A stretch of 64,000 nt of DNA, from NCBI GenBank assembly GCA_030428255.1, contig JAUIBT010000002.1, positions 62,001 to 126,000 on the forward strand, given 5' to 3'. Position numbers and translations under genes: made by a program. Origin of the DNA: Alphaproteobacteria bacterium. GTDB lineage: Bacteria > Pseudomonadota > Alphaproteobacteria > UBA7985 > JAUIBT01. Positions 32,868 to 44,732 of this stretch are shown one piece after another (the stretch's first letter is position 1; the number at the start of each line of letters is the position of its first letter). The notes beneath the pieces were generated by a model. The model was not told where the DNA came from. It did no database searches and saw nothing but the letters and a program-made list of their open reading frames with translations.

Positions 32868-34046
32868 CTAAAGGCGCTCAATGGCAATCGCTGTTCCTTC
32901 GCCGCCACCGATACAGATGGCCGCCACGCCACGCTTTAGACCGCGCTGCTCAAGCGCATTCAGCAGCGTGACGATAATCCGTGTGCCCGAGGTGCCAATC
33001 GGATGGCCCAGTGCGCAGGCACCGCCGTTGACGTTCATCCGCTCGTGCTCGATGCCCAGTTCTTTCATAAAGGCCATGGGCACCACCGCGAAGGCTTCGT
33101 TGACCTCGAACAGATCCACGTCCGCGACGCTCCAGCCGATCTGAGCCAACAGCTTTTGGGTCGCAGGCACGGGGGCGGTGGTGAACCAAGCGGGCTCTTG
33201 GGCAAAACCCGCATAGCCCACAATCCGCGCGCGGGCATTGAGGCCCTGCGCGGCCGCCGTGGCCTCGTTGGTCAGCACCATAGCCGCTGCGCCGTCCGAG
33301 ATCGACGAGGCGTTGGCCGCCGTCACACTGCCATCTTTCTTGAAGGCAGGTCGCAGGGTCGGGATTTTGTTCGCATCAGACTTCAGCGGCTGTTCATCCA
33401 GCTCAACCAGGCTCTCGCCTTTGCGGGTTTTGACGCGGAACGGTGCGATTTCCTTGGCAAAGCTGCCGTCTTGCTGCGCGCGCAAGGCCCGCTCCAGCGT
33501 GGTGATGGCGTAGGCATCTTGCTGTTCGCGGGTGAATTGGTAGTGCTCGGCGGTCTGCTCAGCAAAGACGCCCATGGCCTGGCCCTTGTCATAGGCATCT
33601 TCCAGGCCGTCCAAGAACATGTGGTCGAAGAAATGCTTGTGGCCCAGGCGCGCACCGCCGCGCGCGTTGGGTTGCAAGTAGGGCGCGTTGGTCATGCTCT
33701 CCATGCCGCCTGCCACGACGACTTGGCTGGCGCCCAAGCGGATCTGATCGGCTGCCAGCATCACGGTTTTCATGCCCGAGCCGCAAACCTTGTTGACGGT
33801 GGTCGCGGGCACGCCCTTGTCGAGCCCTGCGGCAAAGCCTGCCTGGCGCGCGGGCGCTTGGCCCAAGCCTGCGGGCAGTACGCAGCCCATGAACAGCTCC
33901 TCAACGCTGCCCGCATCGGCCTTGGCATCGTCCAGCGCCGCCTTGATGGCAGCCCCGCCCAGCTCGGTCGCAGCGACGCCGCTGAGGCTGCCTTGGAAGC
34001 TGCCAATCGGGCCGCGCTTGGCACCTGCAATGATGACATCGGTCAT
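32868..34046 (-). CDS. Acetyl-CoA C-acyltransferase (thiolase)
   Basis: This 392-residue degradative or biosynthetic thiolase has the acyl-enzyme cysteine in VNKVCGSGMKTVM. The active-site histidine is in NVNGGACALGHPIGTSGTR, and the second cysteine in AAICIGGGEGTA. The C-terminal NEAFAVVPMAF is also conserved. Context points to cleavage of 2-methylacetoacetyl-CoA in isoleucine catabolism, although acetoacetyl-CoA thiolase is equally possible by sequence. It starts 5 bp after the enoyl-CoA hydratase stop. Confidence 0.93.
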   Translation of the reverse strand: MTDVIIAGAKRGPIGSFQGSLSGVAATELGGAAIKAALDDAKADAGSVEELFMGCVLPAGLGQAPARQAGFAAGLDKGVPATTVNKVCGSGMKTVMLAADQIRLGASQVVVAGGMESMTNAPYLQPNARGGARLGHKHFFDHMFLDGLEDAYDKGQAMGVFAEQTAEHYQFTREQQDAYAITTLERALRAQQDGSFAKEIAPFRVKTRKGESLVELDEQPLKSDANKIPTLRPAFKKDGSVTAANASSISDGAAAMVLTNEATAAAQGLNARARIVGYAGFAQEPAWFTTAPVPATQKLLAQIGWSVADVDLFEVNEAFAVVPMAFMKELGIEHERMNVNGGACALGHPIGTSGTRIIVTLLNALEQRGLKRGVAAICIGGGEGTAIAIERL

Positions 34047-34051
34047 ACTCG

Positions 34052-34849
34052 TTATTCCCCTTTGAACTCAGGCTTACGCTTTTCGATGAAAGCGCCCATG
34101 CCCTCTTTCTGGTCGCTGGTCGCGAACATGGAGTGGAAGACGCGGCGCTCGAACAGCAGACCTTCGGTCAAGCTGGTCTCCTCGGCACGGTTGACGGCAT
34201 CGCGCGCCAAACAAGCGATGGGCTTTGAGAAGCTTGCGATGGTCTGCGCGGCCTGCATGGCCTCGTCCTGCAGCGCATCGGGCTCAACAACACGAGCGGC
34301 CAGGCCCGCGCGCTCGGCCTCCTCTGCGCCCATCATGCGGCCGGTCAAGATCAGGTCCATGGCCTTGGATTTGCCAATCAGCTTGGTCAGGCGCTGCGAG
34401 CCGCCCAGGCCCGGCATGACGCCCAGCTTGATCTCGGGCTGGCCGAACTGGGCCGCCGTCGAGGCAAAGATCATGTCGCACATCATGGCCAGCTCACAGC
34501 CGCCGCCCAGTGCGTATCCGCCCACCGCTGCGATCTTGGGCGTGCGACAGGCCGCGACCTGGTCCCAGCCGCTCAGCATGTCGGAGTTGTAGGCTTCCAT
34601 ATAAGAATGCGGAGCCATGAACTTGATGTCCGCGCCAGCAGCAAAGGCTTTGTCGCCCGCTCCGGTCAGCAGGAAACAGCCGATCTGTGGATCGCGGTCA
34701 AAGCGGCGCATCACGCCAGTCACTTCTTCCATCATCACCGCGTTCAGCGCGTTCAGGGCTTTGGGGCGGTTAAGGCGGATCAACAGAACACGGTCGTGGC
34801 GTTCAACTTCAATGGTCTCGAAAGGTCCGAGTGCTGTATCAGAGCTCAT
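34052..34849 (-). CDS. Enoyl-CoA hydratase
   Basis: This 265-residue crotonase-fold enzyme has the oxyanion-hole segments [12 protein letters not shown] and [20 protein letters not shown]. The two catalytic glutamates are in [20 protein letters not shown]. It is a generic short-chain hydratase, here likely to hydrate methacrylyl-CoA or tiglyl-CoA. It is placed between mmsB and the thiolase with close spacing. A 3-hydroxyisobutyryl-CoA hydrolase is not recognised in the window. Confidence 0.93.
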   Translation of the reverse strand: MSSDTALGPFETIEVERHDRVLLIRLNRPKALNALNAVMMEEVTGVMRRFDRDPQIGCFLLTGAGDKAFAAGADIKFMAPHSYMEAYNSDMLSGWDQVAACRTPKIAAVGGYALGGGCELAMMCDMIFASTAAQFGQPEIKLGVMPGLGGSQRLTKLIGKSKAMDLILTGRMMGAEEAERAGLAARVVEPDALQDEAMQAAQTIASFSKPIACLARDAVNRAEETSLTEGLLFERRVFHSMFATSDQKEGMGAFIEKRKPEFKGE

Positions 34850-34869
34850 AGTCTAACGTCCTTATTGGG

Positions 34870-35745
34870 TTATTGGCCGCGAGCGCGCGCAGCTAGGCGC
34901 GGCAGCATGGCGGAAAAATCACGTCCCTTGCCGTCCTCTTTCTCAACGAAGGTGGCATAGAGGTCGGTGGCGGCTTGGCCCAAGGGCGTGTCAGCCGCAA
35001 CACTCTCGGCAGCTTGCTGAGACAAGCGCAGATCCTTGAGCATCAGCTCGGCGGCAAATCCGGGCTGGTAGTCACGATCAGCAGGCGAGTTCGGGCCGAC
35101 GCCGGGCACCGGGCAATAGGCATTGGTGGACCAAGAATAGCCCGAGGAGGTGGAGACCACATCGAACAGCTTGCTCGCATCCAGCCCCAGTTTGTCGGCC
35201 AAGGCGAAGGCCTCGCAGGTGCCGATCATGGTGATGCCCAGGATCATGTTGTTACAGATCTTCGCGCCCTGCCCGGCGCCGCTTTCACCGCAATGAACCG
35301 CTTTTTGGCCCATGATGTCGAACAAGGGCTTGGCGATGGCAAAGGCCGCATCAGAGCCACCAACCATAAAGGTCAGCGTGCCCGCTTGCGCGCCGCCGAT
35401 GCCGCCAGACACCGGCGCATCCAAGGCCAGCAAGCCCGCCGTCGCGCAGTCCTGAGCCACCTGGCGCGCTGACTCCACGTCCACAGTAGAGCAGTCCAGC
35501 AGCACCGCGCCTTGCGCCATGACGGGCATGATCTGTGCAGCAACCGAGCGCAAAATCTGGCCGTTGGGCAGCATGGTGATCACCACCTCTTGCCCCTTGG
35601 CGGCCTCTTCTGCGGTGGCGACCTTGGTCATGCCTTCGACTTCGACGGGGGCCAAATCAAAGCCGGTGACCTCGTGGCCAGCGGCGACCAAGTTGCGAGC
35701 CATGGGCGCGCCCATGTTGCCCAAACCGATAAATCCAATCTTCAT
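34870..35745 (-). CDS. mmsB: 3-hydroxyisobutyrate dehydrogenase
   Basis: This 291-residue NAD-dependent enzyme oxidises 3-hydroxyisobutyrate to methylmalonate semialdehyde in valine degradation. KIGFIGLGNMGAPMARNL is the nucleotide site, LDAPVSGGIGGAQAGTLTFMVGG the substrate site, and GQGAKICNNM holds the catalytic lysine. The FDVVSTSSGYSWSTNAYCPVPG segment is the strong marker of true MmsB. It is second in the operon, directly after the acyl-CoA dehydrogenase. Confidence 0.95.
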   Translation of the reverse strand: MKIGFIGLGNMGAPMARNLVAAGHEVTGFDLAPVEVEGMTKVATAEEAAKGQEVVITMLPNGQILRSVAAQIMPVMAQGAVLLDCSTVDVESARQVAQDCATAGLLALDAPVSGGIGGAQAGTLTFMVGGSDAAFAIAKPLFDIMGQKAVHCGESGAGQGAKICNNMILGITMIGTCEAFALADKLGLDASKLFDVVSTSSGYSWSTNAYCPVPGVGPNSPADRDYQPGFAAELMLKDLRLSQQAAESVAADTPLGQAATDLYATFVEKEDGKGRDFSAMLPRLAARARGQ

Positions 35746-35779
35746 CGAATTGTCCTCTCTTGAACGGTCGGCGACGCGC

Positions 35780-36946
35780 TTAGGCGTCAGCCAACAAGTG
35801 GCGCGCCACGATCAAGCGCATAATCTCGTTGGTGCCTTCCAAGATCTGGTGCACCCGCAGATCGCGGACGATCTTTTCAAGCCCATAATCCGCCAGATAA
35901 CCGTAACCGCCGTGAATTTGCAGCGCCTCGTTGGCCACTTCAAAGGCCACATCGGTCACGAAACGTTTCGCCATGGCGCAATGCGCGGTGGCGTCGGGCG
36001 CAGCGTTGTCCAGCTTCCAGGCCGCTTGGCGCAGGAAGACGCGGCTGACCTGCAGCTTGGTTTCCATGTCCGCCAACTTGAACTGTATCGATTGAAAGCG
36101 GTCAAGCGACTGGCCAAAAGCGCGGCGCTCACCGGCGTAGGCAACGGCCTTGTCCAAGGCGGTCTGCGCAGCCCCCAGCGCGGCGGCTGCGATATTGACG
36201 CGCCCGCCATCCAGGCCCTTCATGGCGTAGACGAAACCGCGACCGGCCTCGCCCAAACGCTGATCGGCGGGCAGGACTGCCTTGTCCATGTTAACCTGGG
36301 CGGTCGGCTGCGCGCGCCAGCCCATTTTGCGTTCGGGCGCACCGAAGCTCAGGCCCTCGGCACCCATGTCCAGCAAGAAGGCGGAAATGACTTTCGCCGC
36401 TGGCAAGTCGGCACCGTCCTGCAGCAAGCTGGCATCGCGGGCCATAATCACATAGAGATCCGCAAATCCGCCGCCAGAAATGAACGATTTGCTGCCGGTC
36501 AACGCAAATCCGCCGTCCACGACTTCGGCACGGGTCTTCATCGCCACTGCGTCCGAGCCCGAGCCGGGCTCGGTCAAGCAATAAGCAGCGACCTTAGTCA
36601 TGGCGCAAAGATCGGCCAAATAGCGATCGTGCAAAGCCTGATCGCCAAACCGGTCGATCATCCAAGCCACCATGTTGTGAATCGACAAGAAGGCCGAGAC
36701 CGAGGGGCAGGCCATGGCCAAGCCTTCAATCGCCAAGCTGGCTTCTAAACGCGAGAGGCCAGAGCCGCCACGATCTGGGTCAACCAACATGCCACCCAGG
36801 CCAAGCTCGCCCGCCGATTCCAGAAAGTCGCGCGGGATCGTCCCGTCTTGCTCCCACTGGTCTGCGTTGGGGGCGATGGCGTCTTGGCCAAAGCCCTGGG
36901 CCATATCAAAGACCGCTTGCTGCTGCTCGTTGAGCGCAAAGTCCAT
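35780..36946 (-). CDS. Acyl-CoA dehydrogenase, isobutyryl-CoA dehydrogenase type
   Basis: This is a 388-residue FAD enzyme. I start it at ATG 36946 (MDFALNEQQQ), which has AAGGAAA ahead; the longer frame runs into the upstream gene's region. Family blocks are CLTEPGSGSDA, GSKSFISGGG, the FAD site FGQSLDRFQSIQFKLADM and IHGGYGYLADYGLEKIVRD. The catalytic Glu lies in QILEGTNEIMR, its place in isobutyryl- and short-branched-chain dehydrogenases. It heads the operon for valine and isoleucine-derived acyl-CoAs. Confidence 0.9.
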   Translation of the reverse strand: MDFALNEQQQAVFDMAQGFGQDAIAPNADQWEQDGTIPRDFLESAGELGLGGMLVDPDRGGSGLSRLEASLAIEGLAMACPSVSAFLSIHNMVAWMIDRFGDQALHDRYLADLCAMTKVAAYCLTEPGSGSDAVAMKTRAEVVDGGFALTGSKSFISGGGFADLYVIMARDASLLQDGADLPAAKVISAFLLDMGAEGLSFGAPERKMGWRAQPTAQVNMDKAVLPADQRLGEAGRGFVYAMKGLDGGRVNIAAAALGAAQTALDKAVAYAGERRAFGQSLDRFQSIQFKLADMETKLQVSRVFLRQAAWKLDNAAPDATAHCAMAKRFVTDVAFEVANEALQIHGGYGYLADYGLEKIVRDLRVHQILEGTNEIMRLIVARHLLADA

Positions 36947-37049
36947 GGTGTTTCCTTCCAGCAAATTTCCAAATTGGCGGGGCTTTTGTACCGCCCCCTG
37001 TATCATTGTGCCACTGGGCAAAAGCGGCGCTGAGGCAAAGCGGCCCGGA

Positions 37050-37691
37050 CTAGCTGTCGGCCGGCTGCCCGTCGCCCTCATAGAACTGCGGCCAATAGCG
37101 TTTGACAATCGACGAGCTGGGTTCAAAGACGTGGCAGGTGTTGAGCACCGCTTTGGCCGCCTTAGCCCGTGCCGCCTCACCTTCAGCATCGTCGCCCATT
37201 TCTGACGCCTCTTTGCGTTGGACGGGATAGACCGCCTGAAAGGCGGTATTGGCCATGACCCGCAGCATGTCGTTCAAGTGCGTACAGCCCGAGGTACCGC
37301 CAACGCGCTTTTGGCACTCTTTGGTAAAGCCAGAGACGATGCGCGCGCCGATCATCCGCTTATAGTTCTCTGTAATTGCGGGGCAAATATTGTAAGGCGA
37401 GCTTAGCGTTGCCGCCTCTGCATCGACGATTTCCATCTGCGGCGTGATGGTAACGCGCAGAACCATATGGTGCAAAGGGTCGCCCGCCGCGACATAGCCA
37501 CGGTCGAAATTGTCGAACGAAAAGGGCTTGGTGTCTTGCATCATAACTTCGATATCGAACAGGCCGTCCTCGCGCTCATAGCCCAGCGCTTCATAGCGGC
37601 GGGTATGGATTTGCTGCCGGCGAACGGGCGAAGACAGGCCGTTGCTAGGGCGCGGAGGGCTTGCGTAATCGGGAAGGGTTGCGGTCATCAT
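37050..37691 (-). CDS. DUF2889-family protein
   Basis: This 213-residue protein carries the DUF2889 pattern. HTRRYEALGYEREDGLFDIEVMMQDTK is near the N terminus, then GDPLHHMVLRVTI, and GTSGCTHLNDMLRVMANTAFQAVYP. The conserved histidines and cysteines suggest metal or cofactor binding, but no activity is known to me. DUF2889 genes often sit near acyl-CoA or aromatic catabolism genes. Here it is about 100 bp upstream of the acyl-CoA dehydrogenase in the same direction and may belong to its operon. Confidence 0.8.
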   Translation of the reverse strand: MMTATLPDYASPPRPSNGLSSPVRRQQIHTRRYEALGYEREDGLFDIEVMMQDTKPFSFDNFDRGYVAAGDPLHHMVLRVTITPQMEIVDAEAATLSSPYNICPAITENYKRMIGARIVSGFTKECQKRVGGTSGCTHLNDMLRVMANTAFQAVYPVQRKEASEMGDDAEGEAARAKAAKAVLNTCHVFEPSSSIVKRYWPQFYEGDGQPADS

Positions 37692-37861
37692 GTCCCACTC
37701 ATATTAAGGCCGAGGGGCAGGTTCTCTGCTTGCCGAGCGCGGCTTTGCCCCCTACCATTTTTGAATCGTTAGCAAGCTAGGCCGCCTCTGAGCCTGGCGC
37801 AAGAGCTGACAGAGCGGCCAAGCGCCGCTGGACCAACCTTTACCTCCTGATGGAATGCACC

Positions 37862-38833
37862 ATGCCAAATCTGCCCGCCAGTCTTTCAAACCTGCGCCTG
37901 CCCGTTATTGCCTCGCCCATGTTTATCGTCTCTGGGCCAGAGCTGGTCATCGCACAATGTAAGGCGGGCGTGGTGGGCTCTTTTCCGGCGCTGAATGCAC
38001 GCGAAAAGGACGGCGAGCCCATTTTGCTGGAAGCCTGGCTCAAGACCATCACCGAAGAGCTGGACCGCCACAACCAAGCCAACCCAGACAGCCCAGCCGC
38101 CCCCTTTGCGGTCAATCAGATCGTCCACCGCACCAACAGTCGCCTGGAGCGCGATGTCGAGATCTGCGCGCGCTGGAAGGTGCCGATCTGGATCACCTCT
38201 ATGGGCGCACGGGTCGAGGTGAACGAGATCGCACACCAGGCAGGCGGCGTGGTGCTGCACGATGTGATCAACAACACCTTTGCGCATAAAGCGATTGATA
38301 AGGGCGCGGACGGCCTGATTGCGGTAGCGGCGGGTGCTGGCGGGCATGCAGGCGGCCAGTCCCCCTTGGCACTGATCAGCGAGATCCGCAGTTGGTTTGA
38401 CGGCCCCTTGGCCCTGTCGGGGGCGATCGGCAACGGCGCGAGCATACTGGCGGCGCGCGCCATGGGCGCCGACTTGGGCTACATCGGCTCGGCCTTCATC
38501 GCCACCCATGAGGCCAACGCTAGCGCGGACTATAAGCAGATGATCGTCGATGATAGCGCAGAAGATGTGCTCTATACGCCACATTTTACGGGCGTGTCCG
38601 GCAACTATTTGAAGAATTCTTTGCGCCTTCAAGGCCTGGACCCAGACAATCTAACTGCCGAGAGCAGCTCAAAGATTGACCTATCGCGACCCAGCAAAGT
38701 CAAAGCCTGGCGCGATATCTGGGGGTCGGGCCAGGGCATCGGCTCGGTGACTGAATGCGTCAGCGTCGCCGATCTGGTGGCCCGTTTGACCCGCGAATAC
38801 CAGGCCGCCAAGCAGGCGCTGTGCGGGGCCTAG
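37862..38833 (+). CDS. Nitronate monooxygenase-family FMN enzyme (NPD-like)
   Basis: This 323-residue TIM-barrel flavoprotein belongs to the 2-nitropropane dioxygenase/enoyl-ACP reductase-like group. Flavin-site segments are LPVIASPMFIVSGPELVIA, GADGLIAVAAGAGGHAGGQSPLALI and LGYIGSAFIATHEANAS. The class II type, seen here with a GAGGHAGG loop, has members acting on nitronates or serving as quinone reductases. The role is therefore not fixed. ATG 37862 is preferred over ATG 37850 because TGGA lies at suitable distance. A 14-bp repeat array begins just after its stop. Confidence 0.85.
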   Translation: MPNLPASLSNLRLPVIASPMFIVSGPELVIAQCKAGVVGSFPALNAREKDGEPILLEAWLKTITEELDRHNQANPDSPAAPFAVNQIVHRTNSRLERDVEICARWKVPIWITSMGARVEVNEIAHQAGGVVLHDVINNTFAHKAIDKGADGLIAVAAGAGGHAGGQSPLALISEIRSWFDGPLALSGAIGNGASILAARAMGADLGYIGSAFIATHEANASADYKQMIVDDSAEDVLYTPHFTGVSGNYLKNSLRLQGLDPDNLTAESSSKIDLSRPSKVKAWRDIWGSGQGIGSVTECVSVADLVARLTREYQAAKQALCGA

Positions 38834-38840
38834 GGACCGG

Positions 38841-38924
38841 GTGCCTTCCCCCAAGTGCCTTCCCCCAAGTGCCCTCCCCTGGGTGCCCTCCCCCGGGTGC
38901 CCTCCCCCGGGTACCTTCCCGGTC
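38841..38924. repeat. 14-bp minisatellite, 6 copies
   Basis: The units are GTGCCTTCCCCCAA twice, GTGCCCTCCCCTGG once, GTGCCCTCCCCCGG twice, and a divergent last unit GTACCTTCCCGGTC. The array starts 7 bp after the stop of the nitronate monooxygenase-like gene and ends just before the convergent proA stop. Confidence 0.92.
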
Positions 38925-38943
38925 TTGCCCGCTCGTGCGCGCC

Positions 38944-40211
38944 TTATGGCCGGGCGTGGCCCGCGCCGGTGACGACGTACTTGTAGGAGGTGAGCTGCTC
39001 GGTACCCACGGGGCCGCGCGCGTGCATCTTGCCGGTTGAAATACCGATCTCCGCGCCCATACCGAACTCGCCGCCATCGGCAAACTGGGTCGAGGCGTTC
39101 AGCATGATGATGCCCGCATTGACCTGATTGGCAAAGCTGGTTAGCACCGCGTCGTCCTGGCTTAGGACCGCTTCAGTGTGGTGCGAGCCGTGGGCGTTGA
39201 TGTGGTCGATGGCCTCTTGCGCGCTGTCCACCACCTTGATCGACAAAATGGCGTCCAGGTATTCGGTGTCCCAGTCGGCGTCGCCAGCAGGGTTCGCGCC
39301 CTCTAACAGTGCCAAGGCCCGCGCGTCGGCCCGCAATTCGCAGCCGTGCGCGCGCAGCTCAGCGCCTAGGCCGGGCAGCAGCGCTTGGGCCACGTCAGCG
39401 TGGACCAGCAAGGTCTCGGTGGCGCCACAAATGCCGGTGCGGCGCATTTTGGCGTTCAACACCACCGCTTGGGCCTGCTCCAAGTCGGCAGCCGCATCGA
39501 CGTAGGTGTGGCACAGGCCGTCCAGGTGGCTAAAGACCGGCATACGCGCTTCGTCGCGAATCCGCTCGATCAGGCCGCGCCCGCCGCGCGGCACAATGAC
39601 ATCAATCGCCTCTTCCATGCGCAACATGAGCCCAACCGCCGCGCGGTCTGTCGTGGGAATGCGCTGGATACAGGCTTCGGGCAGACCGGCCGCGCGCAGC
39701 CCGTCTTGCAGCGCCAACAGGATTTCACCACTGGAATGGAAGCTGTCCGAACCACCGCGCAATATGGCGGCATTGCCCGCCTTCAGGCAGAGGCTGCCCG
39801 CGTCGGCGGTCACATTGGGGCGGCTTTCATAGATGATGCCGATTACGCCCAATGGCACGGAAATTCGCTTGATCTTCAGCCCGTTGGGGCGATCCCAGTC
39901 TGCCAGTATCCTGCCGACCGGATCCTCCAACTTGGCTACATCTTCCAACCCGCGCGCCATGGCCTCGATCCGCTCGACCGTCAGCTCAAGGCGGTCCAGC
40001 ATAGCCGCCGACAGGCCCTTGTCGCGACCTGCCTGCATATCCAGCGCGTTGGCCTCCAAAATGGCAGCCTCGCGCGCCCGCAGAGCCGCCGCCGCCGCCA
40101 TCAAGGCCGCGTCCTTTTGCGAGCGTGGTGCCAGGGCTAAGACCGCTGCCGCTTGCTTGGCATGTTGGCCGATGTCGTGCATCAGGGCGGTGAGCTCGGG
40201 GGTCTGGCTGT

Positions 40212-40215
<4 letters not shown>
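38944..40215 (-). CDS. proA: Gamma-glutamyl phosphate reductase
   Basis: This 423-residue NADPH enzyme makes glutamate-5-semialdehyde, the second step of proline synthesis. Family segments are PLGVIGIIYESRPNVTADA, ILRGGSDSFHSS, RGGRGLIERI and the catalytic cysteine in KMRRTGICGATETLLV. The C terminus has FGMGAEIGISTGKMHARGPVGTEQLTSYKYV. Its start overlaps the proB stop by 4 bp, so translation is probably coupled. The order obgE-proB-proA is common in alphaproteobacteria. Confidence 0.97.
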
Positions 40216-42843
<2,628 letters not shown>

Positions 42844-43599
42844 ATGTATCGCATCCCTCTGGCCAGCGCACAGCCCGGTTCGCGTGGGCCACGAAGCGCC
42901 ACGCCATGCTTGCCGCGCCGACGCTTTGCCAAGCTCCTTGCCGGTGCCGGACTGGCCGGCATTGGCATTGCGGGCTCCCCCGCCCTACAGCCAGCGCGCG
43001 CCCAAGGCTTGCCAGGCCTGCCGCCGCTGCAAGACGGCGATCTGATATTCCACTCCAGCCGCTCGTTTCAAAGCGCGGCCATCATGCGCGCCACCGGCTC
43101 GCCCATCACCCACATGGGGATCATTCACCAAACTCACCTCGGCCCGCGTGTCATCGAGGCGCATGTGGTGGTGCGCGAGCTGGCACTGCTGCACTGGGTC
43201 TACCATGGTCGCAAAGCCGCTTTCATCATTCGCCGCCATCCCGATCTGGGACCCAGCCAGGCCCAGCGCCTTGTTCACGAGGCTTTGCAACTGCGCGGTC
43301 GCCCTTATGACCTCATGTTCGACATGGATAACCAGCGCCCCTATTGCAGCGAATTTGCCTACGTCTTGTTTCAGCGCCAGGGTCTGGACATCGGGCGCCT
43401 GCAAAAACTCGCTGACTTGGACTTGAGCCACCCCGAGGTGCAATCCCTGCTGGCGCGCCGCGCGCGGCGTCACCCCAAATGTCGGGGGATCAGCGATGCC
43501 GCTCAATGTCAAAGGATTTTGCTCGACCAGCCTTTGATCACGCCCCGCGCCATCCTGGAAGATCCACGACTGGTGACGGTGGCGCGCCAAGGTATCTAG
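42844..43599 (+). CDS. Exported YiiX/NlpC-P60-like cysteine hydrolase
   Basis: This 251-residue protein starts at ATG 42844 (MYRIPLA). A twin-arginine-like signal (PRRRFAKLLAGAGLAGIG) ends near PARAQG. The mature part matches permuted papain-fold hydrolases of the YiiX type: LQDGDLIFHSS, a His in ITHMGIIHQ, and the Cys segment YDLMFDMDNQRPYCSEFAYVLF. This order (His before Cys) is the circularly permuted arrangement. Such enzymes act on lipids, peptidoglycan or amide bonds, so the substrate is unknown. Confidence 0.78.
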   Translation: MYRIPLASAQPGSRGPRSATPCLPRRRFAKLLAGAGLAGIGIAGSPALQPARAQGLPGLPPLQDGDLIFHSSRSFQSAAIMRATGSPITHMGIIHQTHLGPRVIEAHVVVRELALLHWVYHGRKAAFIIRRHPDLGPSQAQRLVHEALQLRGRPYDLMFDMDNQRPYCSEFAYVLFQRQGLDIGRLQKLADLDLSHPEVQSLLARRARRHPKCRGISDAAQCQRILLDQPLITPRAILEDPRLVTVARQGI

Positions 43600-43641
43600 G
43601 CCAAGCGCCACATCCCCGGGCACCACAACCCCGGGCGCGGG

Positions 43642-44652
43642 TCAGCAAGGCCGCCCAGCGCCAATGGACTCGAAGAAAGCATTGGCCTCGGCAGCCGTCG
43701 CGAACTCGCTGCACTTCATGCCCATGCCGCCAAGATCGACCTGAGCGCTCGCGCCCGTTTCGCCGTTGATCACCGGCTGCATGTCCGCAGGATTGGCGAT
43801 GCCAATCGCCGTCAGATCGGCATAGAAATCCTGCGCTTGAGGCAAGGCCTCCACGTTGCGGGTCTCAGCGATATAGGCTTGCAAGCGCTGCTCTTCCGCC
43901 GCCAAGGGCGAGGCAGGAATGGGCGCACCAGCCACGGGGCGCGTGTCGCCGATAACGTCGGCGGCAGGCCCCAACAGCGCGGCCTCGTCCGCCGAGCGTG
44001 TGCCGGGCCTCAACGGAATATACGCCGACTTGAGCGGCTGGACCGGAGCGATTCGCCCGTCGCCTTCAGCGCTGCGCGTATAACCGCCCGCGCTGGCCAG
44101 CGTGTCGCGCAAATTGCCATAAGGTGAGGCCGAGCCCCGCGTCTGACCTGCCAGACCCGGACTAAGACCCAAGCCAAGCCGAGTCAGCTGGGCCGAACCG
44201 CGTGTCGCACCTTGGCGTCCACCCGGCAACGGGCTGAACGCACCGCTTTGTGCAGCACCTGGAACCGCTGAAAAACCTGCATTCGCCGTGGCTTGCGTGC
44301 TTTGATACTGACTGCCCTGCCCCACCGACTCCGGCGCGCTCAAGCTGGCCGCGCTGCTCATCGGCGCAGCAACGGGCTGAACCTGCTCCATGGCTAGACT
44401 CGGATCGTTGGCTTGGGTCTGAACGCCACCAAAGGCCGTCTGAGCTTCAGGGCGCAAGCGAAAGCGCTTGCCAACGTTCTCACGGAACCGTGCAAATCGC
44501 GACTTGGGCGCTTGGGCGGTCACCACCTGCCCGGTGACAGGATCGACGCTGGTTGCCGGTTGAGCGTTGCCACGATCACGCAAGGCTGAGCAGCCAGCAA
44601 GCGACGTTACCAGCACCAAAACCGCAAGCAAAGCGAAGGCGTTAGAGCGCAT
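43642..44652 (-). CDS. Putative lipoprotein, low-complexity, unknown function
   Basis: I start at ATG 44652. The next 20 residues are a lipoprotein signal with lipobox VTSLAGCSAL, so the mature N terminus would be a lipidated cysteine. The 336-residue product has a long Ser/Ala/Gly/Gln-rich middle (about residues 60-220) and a C-terminal part with predicted helices (QRLQAYIAETRNVEALPQ, ADLTAIGIANPADMQ). The last 30 residues include KCSEFATAAEANAFFESIGAG, reminiscent of excalibur-like or short repeat tails. I recognise no family. It is likely in the outer membrane or periplasm. Confidence 0.65.
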   Translation of the reverse strand: MRSNAFALLAVLVLVTSLAGCSALRDRGNAQPATSVDPVTGQVVTAQAPKSRFARFRENVGKRFRLRPEAQTAFGGVQTQANDPSLAMEQVQPVAAPMSSAASLSAPESVGQGSQYQSTQATANAGFSAVPGAAQSGAFSPLPGGRQGATRGSAQLTRLGLGLSPGLAGQTRGSASPYGNLRDTLASAGGYTRSAEGDGRIAPVQPLKSAYIPLRPGTRSADEAALLGPAADVIGDTRPVAGAPIPASPLAAEEQRLQAYIAETRNVEALPQAQDFYADLTAIGIANPADMQPVINGETGASAQVDLGGMGMKCSEFATAAEANAFFESIGAGRPC

Positions 44653-44732
44653 GAAAATCCTATGGATGGGCCTAGCGGGCGATAATTGGCCAGGCGGAAC
44701 TGGCCGCAGTGAAGCGCAAAACTGGGGCAAAA

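Noticed and set aside
33003-34592. 529-codon plus-strand frame across the thiolase and hydratase genes
   Set aside because: It is antisense to two intact conserved genes and has no domain of its own.
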